A stretch of DNA of 64,000 bases. Source: Gymnopus androsaceus JB14. Its lineage: Eukaryota > Basidiomycota > Agaricomycetes > Agaricales > Omphalotaceae. Every line of letters begins with the position of its first letter. Position 1 is the first letter of the stretch. Positions 11,020 to 22,331 of this stretch are shown here, piece after piece. The position numbers and the translations under genes are program-made. Where the stretch lies: positions 123,630 through 187,629 of the forward strand of contig ML769504.1 of NCBI GenBank assembly GCA_009733575.1, given 5' to 3'. A model generated the notes under the pieces. That model was not told the DNA's origin and ran no database searches. It saw only the letters and a program-made list of their open reading frames with translations.

Positions 11020-13370
11020 GGGCTAGCTTCATATTATGGCTTAATGGGCTCATGAAAAAGTCCACAAACATCCGCAACACGAGTGTTATTGCCCATGGTG
11101 AGTCTTACCTCCATCTCATCTCATCCATTCAGACATCTGAATTGAATTCTACAGTGGTCACGGAAAATCTACCCTTGCCGACTCACTCGTATCAAAAGCT
11201 GGTATCATTGCCGCAGGAAAAGCTGGAGCACGCCACATGGATACAAGAGAGGACGAAAAAGAACGCGGTATTACCATCAAATCGACCGCTATTTCTATGT
11301 ATTTCCAGATCGATAAGGAAGATGTGGAGTCTATCAAGCAGAAAACCGATGGTATGTACCTTGCAAGTCTTGCTTCATGTCGTGAAGAATAATTGATCTC
11401 CTCGCAGGGCACGAGTTCTTGATCGACTCTCCAGGCCACATCGACTTCTCATCTAAAGTCATTGCTGCTCTCCGTGTCACCGCTCTCGTCGTTGTCGACT
11501 GCGTCGAAGGTGTTTGCGTACAGACGGAGACTGTCCTGCGTCAAGCTTTGACTGAGCGTATCAAGCCCGTGGTCATCATCAACAAGGTCGATCGTGCTTT
11601 GCTCGAACTCCAGGTCGACCAAAGAGTCCCAGCGCACAATCGAGAGCGTCATTGTCACCGTCTCGACATATCATGACCCTGCTCCCAGTGATGTTCAAGT
11701 CTCTCCTGACCGAGGTACTGTGCGCGCACTGATGGAAAGCCACTCGAGTCCGCGTTCAACGCGTTCGTGCTTGATCTGATCTTCAAGATCTTCGACGCCG
11801 TCCTACGGCGACTCCATGTTGGGAATGATCGTCATTAACCTTCCTTCTCCGGCCACTTCCCAGCGATATCGCGTCGAGACCCTTTACGAAGGTCCTATGG
11901 ACGACGAATCCGCTATTGGGATCCGGGATTGCGACCCCAAAGGACCTCTTGTGGTGTACGTTTCGAAGATGGTGCCCACGGTCGATAAGAGTTGTTTCTA
12001 CGCAGTCGGTCGCGTGTTTTCTAGGACCGTTCGCTCTGGTCAGAAATTCCCTATACAGGGCCTGAAGTATCTTCCAGACAGTGAAAAAAAGGACGACCTC
12101 GTTATCACGACGATCCAGAGAACGGTTCTTATGATGGCTCGGTCCATTGAGCCCATTGAAGACTGTCCCGCAGGTAATATCGTTGCTCTCGCTGGTATAG
12201 ACCAGTTCTTGTTGAAGAGCGGTACCCTGACTACCTCGGAGACTGCGTACAATATGAAGGTCATGCGATTCTCCGTTTCTCCTGTCGTACAGGTCGCTGC
12301 TGGAGACAAGAACACCGTTGAACTCCCCAAGCTCATCGAAGGTCTCAAGCGTCTCGCAAAGCGATCCCTCTGTCCAGGTATTGATTTCAGAAACAGGAGA
12401 GCATATCGTGGCTGGCGCTGGTGAACTTGAAGGTACAGTCTTCCAATAGTCCCTCCTTTTACACCGATCCTGATTCTCCTTGGGCGCAAAGGATCTTCAA
12501 GATGACCACGCTGGTGTTCCTCTCAAGATTTCCGACCCCGTTGTTCCTTATCGCGAAACTGTCAAGGCCGAATACTCTATCGTCGCGCTTTCGAAATCTC
12601 AGAACAAACACCGATGCTTATCGACGAAGAGCTTTCCAAGGCAATCGAGGATGGCAAGATTAATTCGCGCGATGATCTCAAAGCCCGTGTCCGTGTCCTT
12701 GCTGATCAGTTTGGCTGGGACATCACGGATGCTCGAAAGATTTGGTGTTTCGGCCCCGACACCACTGGTTCGAATATGTTGGATGTCCCCATGGGAATGC
12801 AGTACTTGACTCAAATCAAGGATTCGTGTGTCGCGGCTTTCCAGTGCGCGACTAATGAGGGTGTTCGTGCTGAGGAGAATATGCGCGGTGTGCAGTTCAA
12901 CCTGGTTGATTTTCCCTGACCCTGCTCTTCCTCTAGTCGATATCCAATGCCCCGAAAACGCCATCGGTGGCGTATACAGCTGCTTGAACAAGCGTCGTGG
13001 ACAGGTCTTCAGCGAAGAGCAGAAACCCGGAACTCCCAGGTTCACGATAAAAGCTTAACTCCCTGTCGCCGAATCCTTTGGTTTCAACGGAGACCTCCGA
13101 TCACATACCGCTGGCCAGGCATTCCCTAGTGTGTGTTGGACCACTGGGAGCTCATGGCTGGATGTAAGTCTTTTGATCTTCTGACTTCTTCTAGATGGTT
13201 GACGAGCACTTTTCAGCACTGCTTGAGAAGCGAAGCAAGAGTGAAGAAATTTTTACGAAGATTCGTACACGCAAGGGTCTTAAGGTATGTTTTGGTTGAT
13301 GGTTATTGTCGCCTGTATTTAACATCGCATGTTTGTAGCCTGAAATCCCCTTGACACATACTACGACAAT
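11020..13370 (+). pseudogene. Translation elongation factor 2 (eEF2) pseudogene
   Basis: eEF2 is the GTPase that moves tRNA and mRNA through the ribosome. The copy begins KKSTNIRNTSVIAH, keeps an intron inside the P-loop region (about 11098-11155), and continues with [32 protein letters not shown] (G3) and [16 protein letters not shown] (G4). Later blocks include [54 protein letters not shown] and [16 protein letters not shown] 1-nt loss breaks the P-loop just after the first intron. There are further frameshifts near 11640, 12390, 12630 and 12910. Three internal deletions are visible: after the G domain, before [10 protein letters not shown], and where the diphthamide-bearing loop should be (near 12918). 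Because introns remain, this is a duplicated gene copy, not a retrocopy. It should not be functional. Confidence 0.88.
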
Positions 13371-13645
13371 CTATGAATCCGTGTTTCCTTCCCCGTTATT
13401 GTTGTACCAGGTAATTTTTAGGCTACTGTCCTGTACAATCAAGCAGTAATTACATTGTGTTCATATCTATCTGTATAACCCTCCTCTTCTGCCAAAGTTT
13501 CGCATTGTCATTATATAAAGCCTCTCAAAGTGAAGTCGATGGTTATGTATGTATGTACTTGTAACTTGTCTCTGGCTGAGGCGGCTAGGCGCTTAAATAC
13601 TCAATTGAGCGCTAATCGAATGACTGACTCATCTCACCATCGTCC

Positions 13646-15417
13646 ATGGGCACCCGCGGGTATGCCATCTATTACCACAAAGGCTTCTATTTTCTATACT
13701 ATTACCATTACGATGCCTATCCTGAAGGTCTCGGTGTCAAATTTATGAAGGAAATCCCTGCAGACCCGGTTGAATTCGAGGAGTATGTTGCTGCAAAAAA
13801 AGAGGAGTTAGATGGATTGCTACGAGATCTTGAGAGGAGCCACCGCGATGAATATGAAGATGATGATGATGAAAAGGACCTGCTTTGTGGACAGGATATG
13901 GAAACTATCTGGAAGGAAGAAAACACATCATTCGAAATTTCAAGGAAATGGCCGCGGGGCGCCGATGCAGCCTACATGTATGAAATCAATCTCGAGCACT
14001 ATATTTTCTACGTTGATGGAGAACCTTATTTCGACCTTCGAAACATGCCCAACGAGGAGTTCTTCTGTGCCTATCTCTGTGAGTTCTGCATTTTTTGTAA
14101 CAAAACTTACATCTTCATTCAGTCTTGCTCTCAACTTGCTCTCTAGACCCTGGCGCTGGATACGAGCTGCCCTCGAACTCTGAAAAAGCCAGGCATCGCT
14201 ATAAACTGCCTCCTTCGCCCCCAGTAGCCGCAAATTTGCTCGAGACCTATAAGGGTTACAGCACGACATCCAAAGCGAATACGACTCACGAATTGTTGGA
14301 TCTTCCTCCTGAGATGCGCTCCTCGGAGCTCATACGCATGGAAATCATGCAAGTGTTTATCGGCGCGTCAATGAAAACCATGAACTACGCAAATTATGGA
14401 CTAGGAGAAAGAACTACATTGTTTTCTCCCTCGGCAACACCAAGACTTATCCATAGGGTCCGCACGATGGTTGATTTTTTCACTGGACCGCTGGTCTTCT
14501 CCGAAAGTATGCCTCCATTTGGAGATCGTTATCTCCCAGATCGTCCTGCCTTTCAGTGGATAGATTGGGGACTACTATGTTTGCTCGTTGTTCCGCGTCT
14601 GGATGTGGAGGACAACTTGCCTGCTGCAGTCGTCAAACTGGTTGAAGAACTAAAGTCGCAGATGGCTATCCCCGCGAGTATGACTGCTGCTCATAAGCCA
14701 GTTGTCTTCTTTGCAATCATATCATCACTGTACCACATCTCTATTGTCCGCATCGAGGTCCCTGTGATCACTACCCCACTCACTGGGCCCAACTTTCAGA
14801 TATCGCACACACCCGCACTCCAATTCCTTCCCTTGCGTGATGCTAAAACACTAGACTACCCACCTACACCAGGGATCAAAGCCATCTCACGTCTAGGGCA
14901 GATGACTTTCGAGCAGAGTCCCAAATATGATCTCGTCTTGAAGAATGAACGATTTCACGAAACTGCTCCTTCCTTGTTGGGAATTGGCTCGCTTCCAACG
15001 GAACTATGCTTACAGATCGCGGAGTATCTCCCTCTTTCGCATCTTCAAGCTTTTGCAACCCTTTCTCCCCGGTGCGCTCAGGCTGCTGATGTGGAATTTC
15101 GATGGGGAGGGGCATGTTTCGAGGCTGTAAAATACGGAGTTCTGAATTCCAGCCGGTGGCGATCTCAATTCGATGAGAAGAAAGTCATCGGGAGGTTTTG
15201 GTATCACTTGGAACCGAATCCAATCTACTCGCGATACTCCCGGGAATTCCAAGCTGTCGACCAGCATGGCGACAAGGTGGTTGTTAGCCTTAGTCCTGAC
15301 CACGGCACCAAACCGATTTCAAATGTTACAAAGCCGTCGGATACGGTTCTCAAGTTTGAGGTGGGCACTGAGTGGTGCGGCCCTCCTCATATTCCTTGGG
15401 GTGACTATATTGATTAA
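13646..15417 (+). CDS. F-box protein of an Agaricomycete-specific family
   Basis: Starts MGTRGYAIYYHKGFYFLYYY, a conserved opening I associate with a large basidiomycete family. An acidic region follows (DEYEDDDDEKDLL). One intron begins at the GTGAG near 14079 and ends at one of two nearby AG sites (about 14121 or 14145), so the exact junction is open. The long second exon holds a conserved domain of unknown role and then an F-box-like segment, IGSLPTELCLQIAEYLPLSH, about 170 residues before the end. The protein ends HIPWGDYID. F-box proteins usually recruit substrates to SCF ubiquitin ligases; no substrate domain is recognisable here. The frame is open throughout, and this is among the most intact host genes in the window. 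Confidence 0.75.
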
Positions 15418-16040
15418 AGGAGAATCAGAGGGAAAGGTGAGGTGGCAATATATATCTACAGTTAATAGTTATCTTATGTTGAATCTTGAATCTTACCAGT
15501 GTAACCTTTCGCCGCATGAGCTCACCACTCGGATATGCACTTTCCTGTGGTACATCAAGAACTTGGATCGTAAAAAAAGTATCTATAACTTGTATAGATC
15601 TGCATTACGATGTGTCTTTCCTCCCGAACCTGAGCTGGCAACACTATTCTTCCTGGCTTCGTACTGGTGGTGGTGCCACTGGTAGAGTTGTTCGTGCAAG
15701 TTCCAGATGAATTACATACAATGAAGGTAATACAAATTAATTAATTCTCGAGAGAAAACAAAGTTTTTTTAGACAGTCTTCATACATCTTTATTTACAAG
15801 CTTGGCTTGTCTCAGTTCTCCTTGACAAACCAAAGATAAGTAGTATATCCTGAATTATGAACATTTCCTTCTCCATCATCATCAATGTTGAGTGGAGAGT
15901 TGGGAGGGTAGTTCTCCTGAGTTGTTTTGAACCAAAGGAGTATAATTCATCATACATGTTGGCTTTGACAAAGATCAACTGAGTGTTTCAGGCTTTGGAC
16001 CAAATGGTAGAGACCCAATGATAGGGTAGGTTAGCGTTTA
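15418..16040. other. Intergenic, nothing recognised
   Basis: Only short shadow frames. The first 300 bp probably holds the 3' untranslated end of the F-box gene (inference). Confidence 0.35.
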
Positions 16041-16304
16041 CTGTCCCATTTTGAGCACTTCGTAAGGGCCTGTGACTGTGACCAATTGTAAGAATATATT
16101 TTTTTTGTAGGCATAGAGTGCAACCTGTGACACCTGAAATTTTAGGGGACAAAATACGAAATTTGGTGTCGCAGGCCGCAATTTTTGGGTTGAAATTGCT
16201 CAAAATTTCATAGACCCCCCGTGTGACCTGCAACATGGTGTGACAGTTCGTAAAATTTGGATGCCCTGTAACCTGTGACTTACGAAGTGCTCAAAATGCT
16301 ACAG
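16041..16304. mobile_element. Miniature inverted-repeat element with TA flanks
   Basis: The left end CTGTCCCATTTTGAGCACTT and right end AAGTGCTCAAAATGCTACAG are near-perfect inverted repeats of about 25 bp, flanked by TA on both sides (16039-16040 and 16305-16306). The interior carries several CCTGTGAC and CACACGG-like words and no gene. TA flanks suggest cross-mobilisation by a Tc1/mariner-type transposase (inference). Confidence 0.65.
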
Positions 16305-16471
16305 TAATGTATTTTGGAAGAAGATTTTTTCTCACAGAGTTTTACATTCAGATAGACCTAATCACCAGAGTGTGATATTAGCTTATAAGTGTTGGTTTGC
16401 TGACTTGGAGCACTAAGTATAGAAATGCAATACATGAGTGGTATTCCAAACATCATAATTATCATGAATAC

Positions 16472-16800
16472 ATCAGCAAAACCTGGGTGTACTGGACAGA
16501 GCTGGATAGCTCTGTCCAGCACTCATAGCAAGGTCCCCATCTATCCAGAGCTATGGATTGCTATGGGCTGCTAAGGATGTCAAAGGGCAGTATAAATCTG
16601 CAAGCCCATAGCAACTCGTAGCTACCCATAGCAGTTTATAGCAGTTAAGGGTGGACATGACTCTGGGTCCCAGTAAACCTGCACCTGTGGTGCAGGTACC
16701 TGGGCATCCAAACCCTTGACCTGTGACCTGCACAAGACCTGTGCAGATTTACCTGCAGGTACCTGCAAACCTGCACCACTATTTATACCTTCCTATAAAC
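16472..16800. repeat. Half copy of the ATCAGCAAAACCTG element plus CCTGCAGGT word block
   Basis: The left terminus ATCAGCAAAACCTGGGTG is followed by interior words of CATAGCA/TGCTATG type. No matching right terminus is seen. From about 16675 the sequence becomes repeated ACCTGCAGGTACCTG-like words in both orientations. Confidence 0.5.
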
Positions 16801-16928
16801 TCACAAATTTAAATGAATAAGTACATGTTTTATATTAAAATGGCATAGGTATCACTACAAAGTAGCCCTACATCAAACTCAGGTCACAATTATACCAAAT
16901 TTATTTGTAAATGGACTAATTTTTACAC

Positions 16929-17996
16929 AGAGATGTTCGAACACTTACACATTGACTTTGCCAAGGAAGGCTGGAAAGCCAGCAACAAGCAGGATCATTT
17001 CCCTCAAATGGTCCTCCAGGCAGGAAAAGATTGCGTCGTACGATTTCTACAAATCTTGGCTGGATGAATCCGAGAGCAACAATGCTGGAAGTACAGAGGA
17101 GGAGCTACAGAGAGATGGTGAGGATGCGGGAACAAACACAGAAGAGGATACGGTTTTTGATGTTGCAAAGAGATCTGATCAAGTTGGAAAGGGTTATAAC
17201 GCCTCTCCACCAATAAGAGGACAACTAATCTTGGCGAAATATCCCGCAGAATTGAAGAAAAGTTTAGCACAAATCCTTATCTCACATGCTGCTCCGGGAT
17301 TCTTAGCCCATTTAAAGCTGTTCTTGAATGCTTTTCTTCCCCTTGGCCGCCGAGTTCCAGGTCAACTGGCGCTTGCAGGTACCCTCCCATTCACCCAGTT
17401 GGATGTCTGGCACTGGTACAAGTTCTCACCGAGCAATCTATTTGATGACGATTTGGATGGGATACATGAAACCATTAAGGCCATTCCCATCTCCAGGCGC
17501 TCACACATTCTGCAATTCAATACTCTCATTGTAATGGTTGGCAATGATGCACAGTCAACTGCTCTTGATGGTACTGTATTCATTCCTTTGTTCCTACCGG
17601 ATGCTAATGATACTAGACTGCAGAGTAGCCAGGCTGAGAGTAATCTTCCGCCTACCCACAACTGTTACTCAGAATGGTTTTCCTGAAGATGCGCCTATGG
17701 AATGGCCTACAGAACCGTTGGCTTATGTTACTTGGTTCACTAACTTTACTTCACCCAAGTTGGATACAGGCATGTACCGTGTCCAGCCTTCAAAGGATTC
17801 TAAGTATCAAGATTGGGGTGTGATTGTTTACCTCATAGATATTTGACAAAGCTGCATGCTCACACCCAGCAGAGCTAACTGGGATCCATCTTGGACTACT
17901 AATAATATTCTTGACAGATGCGAGTCATTTTTTGTAAACAACATGCAGAGTAAATATAGCTACCAGACAATATATTGAACTGTATTGAAGAGTTGA
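16929..17996 (+). pseudogene. C-terminal fragment of a Plavaka-like transposon protein
   Basis: The fragment opens in mid-protein at FEHLHIDFAKEGWKASNKQD, a block I associate with the C-terminal half of Plavaka-related proteins. A frameshift near 17011 moves it to SRQEKIASYDFYKSWLDESE and on through LKLFLNAFLPLGRR and ALAGTLPFTQLDVWHWYKF. After further interruptions it reads EWPTEPLAYVTWFTNFTSP and ends near WTTNNILDRCESFFVNNMQS just before 18000. The 5' part of the gene is missing, and it abuts the repeat block on its left. The family assignment is from memory; that it is a broken relic is clear from the frames. Confidence 0.6.
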
Positions 17997-18090
17997 GTCA
18001 TGAAGAGTCAAGCCATGAAGAGTCAAGTCATAATGAGATGGGTATAAACATCAGTTCATTTTGACTTGTCCTCTGTACATTCTACTCATC

Positions 18091-19549
18091 ATGTCTACCT
18101 CTCAGAAGCCAAAGAAACCTTCGAAGCAATTGATCAAACCCAACTTACCCAGCTCATGCTCGGCAAAGGATGACCCAGAAAATTCTTCTCAGCCTCCCAG
18201 GAAGCGTAGCAATCATGGCAAATCTTCGCAACCTTCTAAGAAGTTCAAGACAAAATCGGGTGGCGAAGTGTTGAAACCCCTTACATCTGTTGTTAACGGA
18301 GGTGGGAGTCGCTCAAATAGCCAGACAAATGGAACAATGACAGTAGCTGGTATGCTCTTGGTTGTTTTTTTTCCAAAAGAAATCTTATTCAATCTCTTCA
18401 AGGAAAGGCCACTGGAGAGTCCATTCAATTGACCAATTATATGTCGACCCTCATCCATGCAGCTCCCGTGCCCCTCCCTCAAAGTATGTATCCTCTTTCA
18501 ATTTGTGTGACACCTATTCTGATATTTATTCTTTGAAGAGAATCAACTGAATGAGGCTGAGATGAGTTTCTTGAAAGATGTCAGTAAAGGTACATCTTGT
18601 TGTGTTGGTTGTCCCTTCCCCTTGCTGATCTGCTTCTAGGGTCCAGCCAGAAAGACAATGAGCTCGTTTTGGATGACAATGACAATGAAAGTGTTGAAAA
18701 TGGGGAAGAAAATCGAGAAGACAATAATGAAGAGGATGAAGACAATGTATGTGTTATAATACTCTCTGTTTCTAATACCCTTTATATGTTTGACTGCTTT
18801 TACCTAGATCATGGTTGAGGATGTTAACCTCCCAAACTCTCAGAGAAGCAAGTCCGGGAAAGACAGGGTTTTGAGCTCCAAGGTCCTGCTTTCAGAATTT
18901 GCAAATCCTAAACTGGCTAGGTTGGCAAAATGCTGTGCTCGAATGGCAACGTGCACAGTCAACATGTGTCCAGAGGACCCCTTGTTTAGTTGGCCTACAT
19001 TTACCAACAAAATAGAAAGGTTGGTGAAAGAGGGCAGGGGCTCTGATTTGGTTGAGTCTTTAAAGATAGTTAATGATGACCCAGAGAGAAAGGATAAACT
19101 TGTTAAGTTTGTAAGTATGCAGTTACTCTCTCACCTCAGCCTAACCTAACATTCCTTTTATGAGATGAATTATGGGGCATCTGCTATTTGTCTAGACATT
19201 GGGAGAGAAACTCATATCCACACTGCCCAATACTTTGACATCCCTGGGATGCAAAGTTCCCAAGAAATTGTGTGTGCAAGTTAATGACCTTTGAACTTCT
19301 TCTATATATGTCTTTGCCTAGATATCTTTGGTCACATGGCTTCTCAAAGACCGGCATTACCACCATTCTGGAGTGGACTTAGAGGTTTGCTTATTCTCAG
19401 AGCTAAGTATTTTGGTATTAATTAATCATTGTCACTATCAGACTAGGAAAAACAACCCTTTCCCTTTCCGTTTACCCCTAATTGGCCAGCGATTACGTGG
19501 ATACTTCATTGAAAACAAACCCAAGCAGGATCCGGTGCTAGTTCAATAA
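18091..19549 (+). CDS. Uncharacterised multi-exon protein
   Basis: Begins MSTSQKPKKPSKQLIKPN, a Lys/Ser/Pro-rich basic segment of about 85 residues. Short introns starting GTATG follow, then exons reading GKATGESIQLTNYMSTLIHA and ENQLNEAEMSFLKD. An acidic stretch (DNDNESVENGEENREDNNEE) comes next, then LSEFANPKLARLAKCCARMA and WPTFTNKIERLVKEGRGSDL. Final exons carry TLGEKLISTLPNTLTSLGCK and RLPLIGQRLRGYFIENKPKQ, stopping at 19547-19549. The layout recalls transposon-associated Agaricomycete proteins such as the DUF6532 group, but I cannot confirm that. No catalytic motif is visible. The many short exons join without obvious stops, so it may be expressed. Confidence 0.45.
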
Positions 19550-21827
19550 CTCCACCAAGAAAAATGTATCCCCATTCCCTTGATTATCATGATTGTTGTT
19601 TTGGTATGTCTGAATTCATTGATAAGCCTGTCTAAATGGTCACTACTCTTGCAATGTACAAAGATAGGCCACATTCTGCAAGAATATGCATCTGGTTATA
19701 GAATGGATCATCTATTCTCAGCTACTAATCTGGCCAGCCAGTGAAGTCTTCATGATCTATGCTGTGTGGCTCCCTTTCTAATGTTTGTGAATAGCTACCG
19801 CTAACGAGCTGTGGGTCTGTTGGTTCAAATAGTGTAGAGCAATCAACACTAAGCGATCAGAACACAGGGGGTTTGGCTATCAATTTAAATAGCGAGGGTG
19901 CATTGTCAAAGATTCCACAAAGAAAATACTCTATTTTTCTCTCAAAAGTGACTGGTGTTTCTCGGAGTGATGCTGGTAGACGATTGAAGGATACTCTCCT
20001 TTTCTAATCAATCTATACTGATTCGGGGCAATGATAGGGGCAACAATATAACAATGACAACAAAAAGAACCGCCAACAATATGGCTTGGTTCAACAAAGT
20101 GATTCCTAACAGTAGGGCAAAACCACTCAGGACAACAGACAGTTTGTTTCCTGTACACCTGAGCTCAGTCGCAACAGATGGTTGTTTCTCGGTGGTCACA
20201 CTAGACTCCTCAAAACTAAAACAACAATTTGACTTGGTATAAGTCTGGGGTTTTCACAGTCATCAGGATTATAAGTCTCTAACGCTGGGTGCAATAAACA
20301 ACTCTTTTCCATACCACATGAAGTATTACTTTGGTTCACAAGGGAGTGGTATCTTTCCTGTCTCAGCTGTAGCTACGTCAACGAGGATTCACACTAGCAA
20401 CAAATGAGGTTCAAAGGTAACTTGTTTTGCAAAGGAAATATAGCTAGGCTTTTATACTACTCTCGGCCAGATGCCAGTTAAATAATAAGGTACTTCGAGA
20501 ATCTGGAGAAATGGTACAACTTATTCAGAAAAAGGAGAAATTATAATAAAGTAGTCCGTATATGCATATATCTGCAACCCTAATGTCCGTTCATCTGCTT
20601 CTTATGGGCATTATACCCTATTTTTATCTGGGTTATACACCTTTGGTCCTTTCCTGGGCAACGTGTACTGCTATGTAGCTGATGCATGTCCAGTGCCGTG
20701 CTCACTAATCCCATCATAGTTCTGTTTCTCATTGTAACTTATTGTGTCCTCCTTTCCTTCTTTCGTATTATCATTCTCCATCCTTGTAGCTTTTCAATCA
20801 TACCCATATCTCTATATCCCTGCAGTATATTCATGCGGGAAAACACCAACTAATGTACGGTGTTATTCCCCTAGCTCAAATCTCTGTCTATTACACATTG
20901 TTTCTTCCATTTCTCAGCAGACACGTATGCCTTCCGATACTGATACATGTCACTTCAAGGGTCTACGTATACTCTCTTGGCTTCGTCAATCCTCCTGTTC
21001 TTATTTCATTCTTTTGGCATACGCCAGTTATCTGTTTGTTCAATGCCAAACAGAATATTAGTGCTTCCTTGGTATCAAGCTTTGAAGTATCCTTCGGCTA
21101 TCATGACAATCTTGGCATCAGCCCACTGGAATTGGTTCTGTCCCGTTTTGCGAAGTTTATATCCTTCCGTAATCCCTGAGTTACTTGTCTTCAGAGTGTA
21201 TCCTTTGGAGCTCGAGTCTATGTGGGCGATGTGCCTCTTTTAATATGAGTTCTGGCATTGACATGCCAGTAAGACTCTGCTACCGGACTACGGATTCCTA
21301 CAAACTACTTAGAGCTGATATTCAGTTTAATACCGTGGCTCTGTTGGTCTGAGTATTTCCACACTTATTAGACTCATTACAGCTATCAGCTCGGGCTCAC
21401 TATAGCTCTCTTATACCATCTCTAGAAGCAAACTTGTCAAGAATCACGTTCTCAAGGTCTTCCCAAAAATTTGGCATATTACCGTGCCGTGACAAATACA
21501 ATGACCAACCTCCAGGATGTTGAAAGATACACTCGCAATCATGGACACATGATCAGGTATTTTATACCGTGATATTCAACATTGGCTTACCGATCACTGA
21601 AATCACATTCCTATGTATTGATATCATTTGATTAATATCATTCGTTACTTACATACATGTGATTATAGCTAGGATATCAACTGCTGATGTACATACATAC
21701 ATCACATTATAGGGACCATTGTCCACATGGACACTTACCAATACTGTACCTATTATTAGATTTAGGGTACTGTACAGTTTTACAGACATTTAGTATATAA
21801 GCTGTAGTAGTTTACCTGTAGTCCCCA
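19550..21827. other. Gene-poor, probably decayed repeat DNA
   Basis: No frame carries a recognisable domain. The codon content looks random, and I found no inverted termini or matching long terminal repeats by eye. Old retroelement remains are possible but not supported. Confidence 0.3.
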
Positions 21828-22331
21828 TTGCTATGCATACTACTGCTTTACTGTCCTCTCAGACAATACTTAGCTCTCTCACACAACTGTTCCACTCCTC
21901 AAGCCTTACACTTGGTTAGTAATGTGATTTCACCATTTGTCTCACTTGCTGTTCAACACAGGAGTTGTCAGCTGACTATGTTGACCTCTCACAAACTGAG
22001 TTATACGAAGCAATGTTGTGAGTGCTTTGTCATCATAATTGTTGCACTCATTCCTTTCTGCCTTTCTAGAACCACTGGGCCCAGCATTGTTCCTTCCCAA
22101 ACATATGACTATGCTGACTTGAATGCATTTGCTGCAAGCACAACGTCATCTGCCATTGGTCAGGGAGGTACCGATGCCGACAATGGTGACAGCAATGACA
22201 ACAGTAACAATAACAATGGCAATGGCGAGGGAAATGGCAATAGTGGCGGTGAGGTCAATGGTAGCAATGGCAATGGCAATGGCTCTAGCAATGGTCAGGG
22301 CAATGGTAATAGCAACGGAGATACTGAATAA
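21828..22331 (+). other. Frame ending in an Asn/Gly-rich low-complexity tract
   Basis: A 167-codon frame whose last 60 codons are almost only Asn, Gly and Ser, from imperfect AATGGC repeats at 22190-22320. The upstream half has no domain. It could be the end of a transposon-encoded protein or a chance frame across a microsatellite. Confidence 0.25.

Noticed and set aside
20744..21243. Three overlapping frames as a gene or retroelement protein
   Set aside because: No domain in any frame on either strand and no matching long terminal repeats.
21828..22331. Secreted Asn/Gly-rich protein
   Set aside because: The tail is a microsatellite-like AATGGC tract and the upstream part has no conserved feature or convincing signal peptide.
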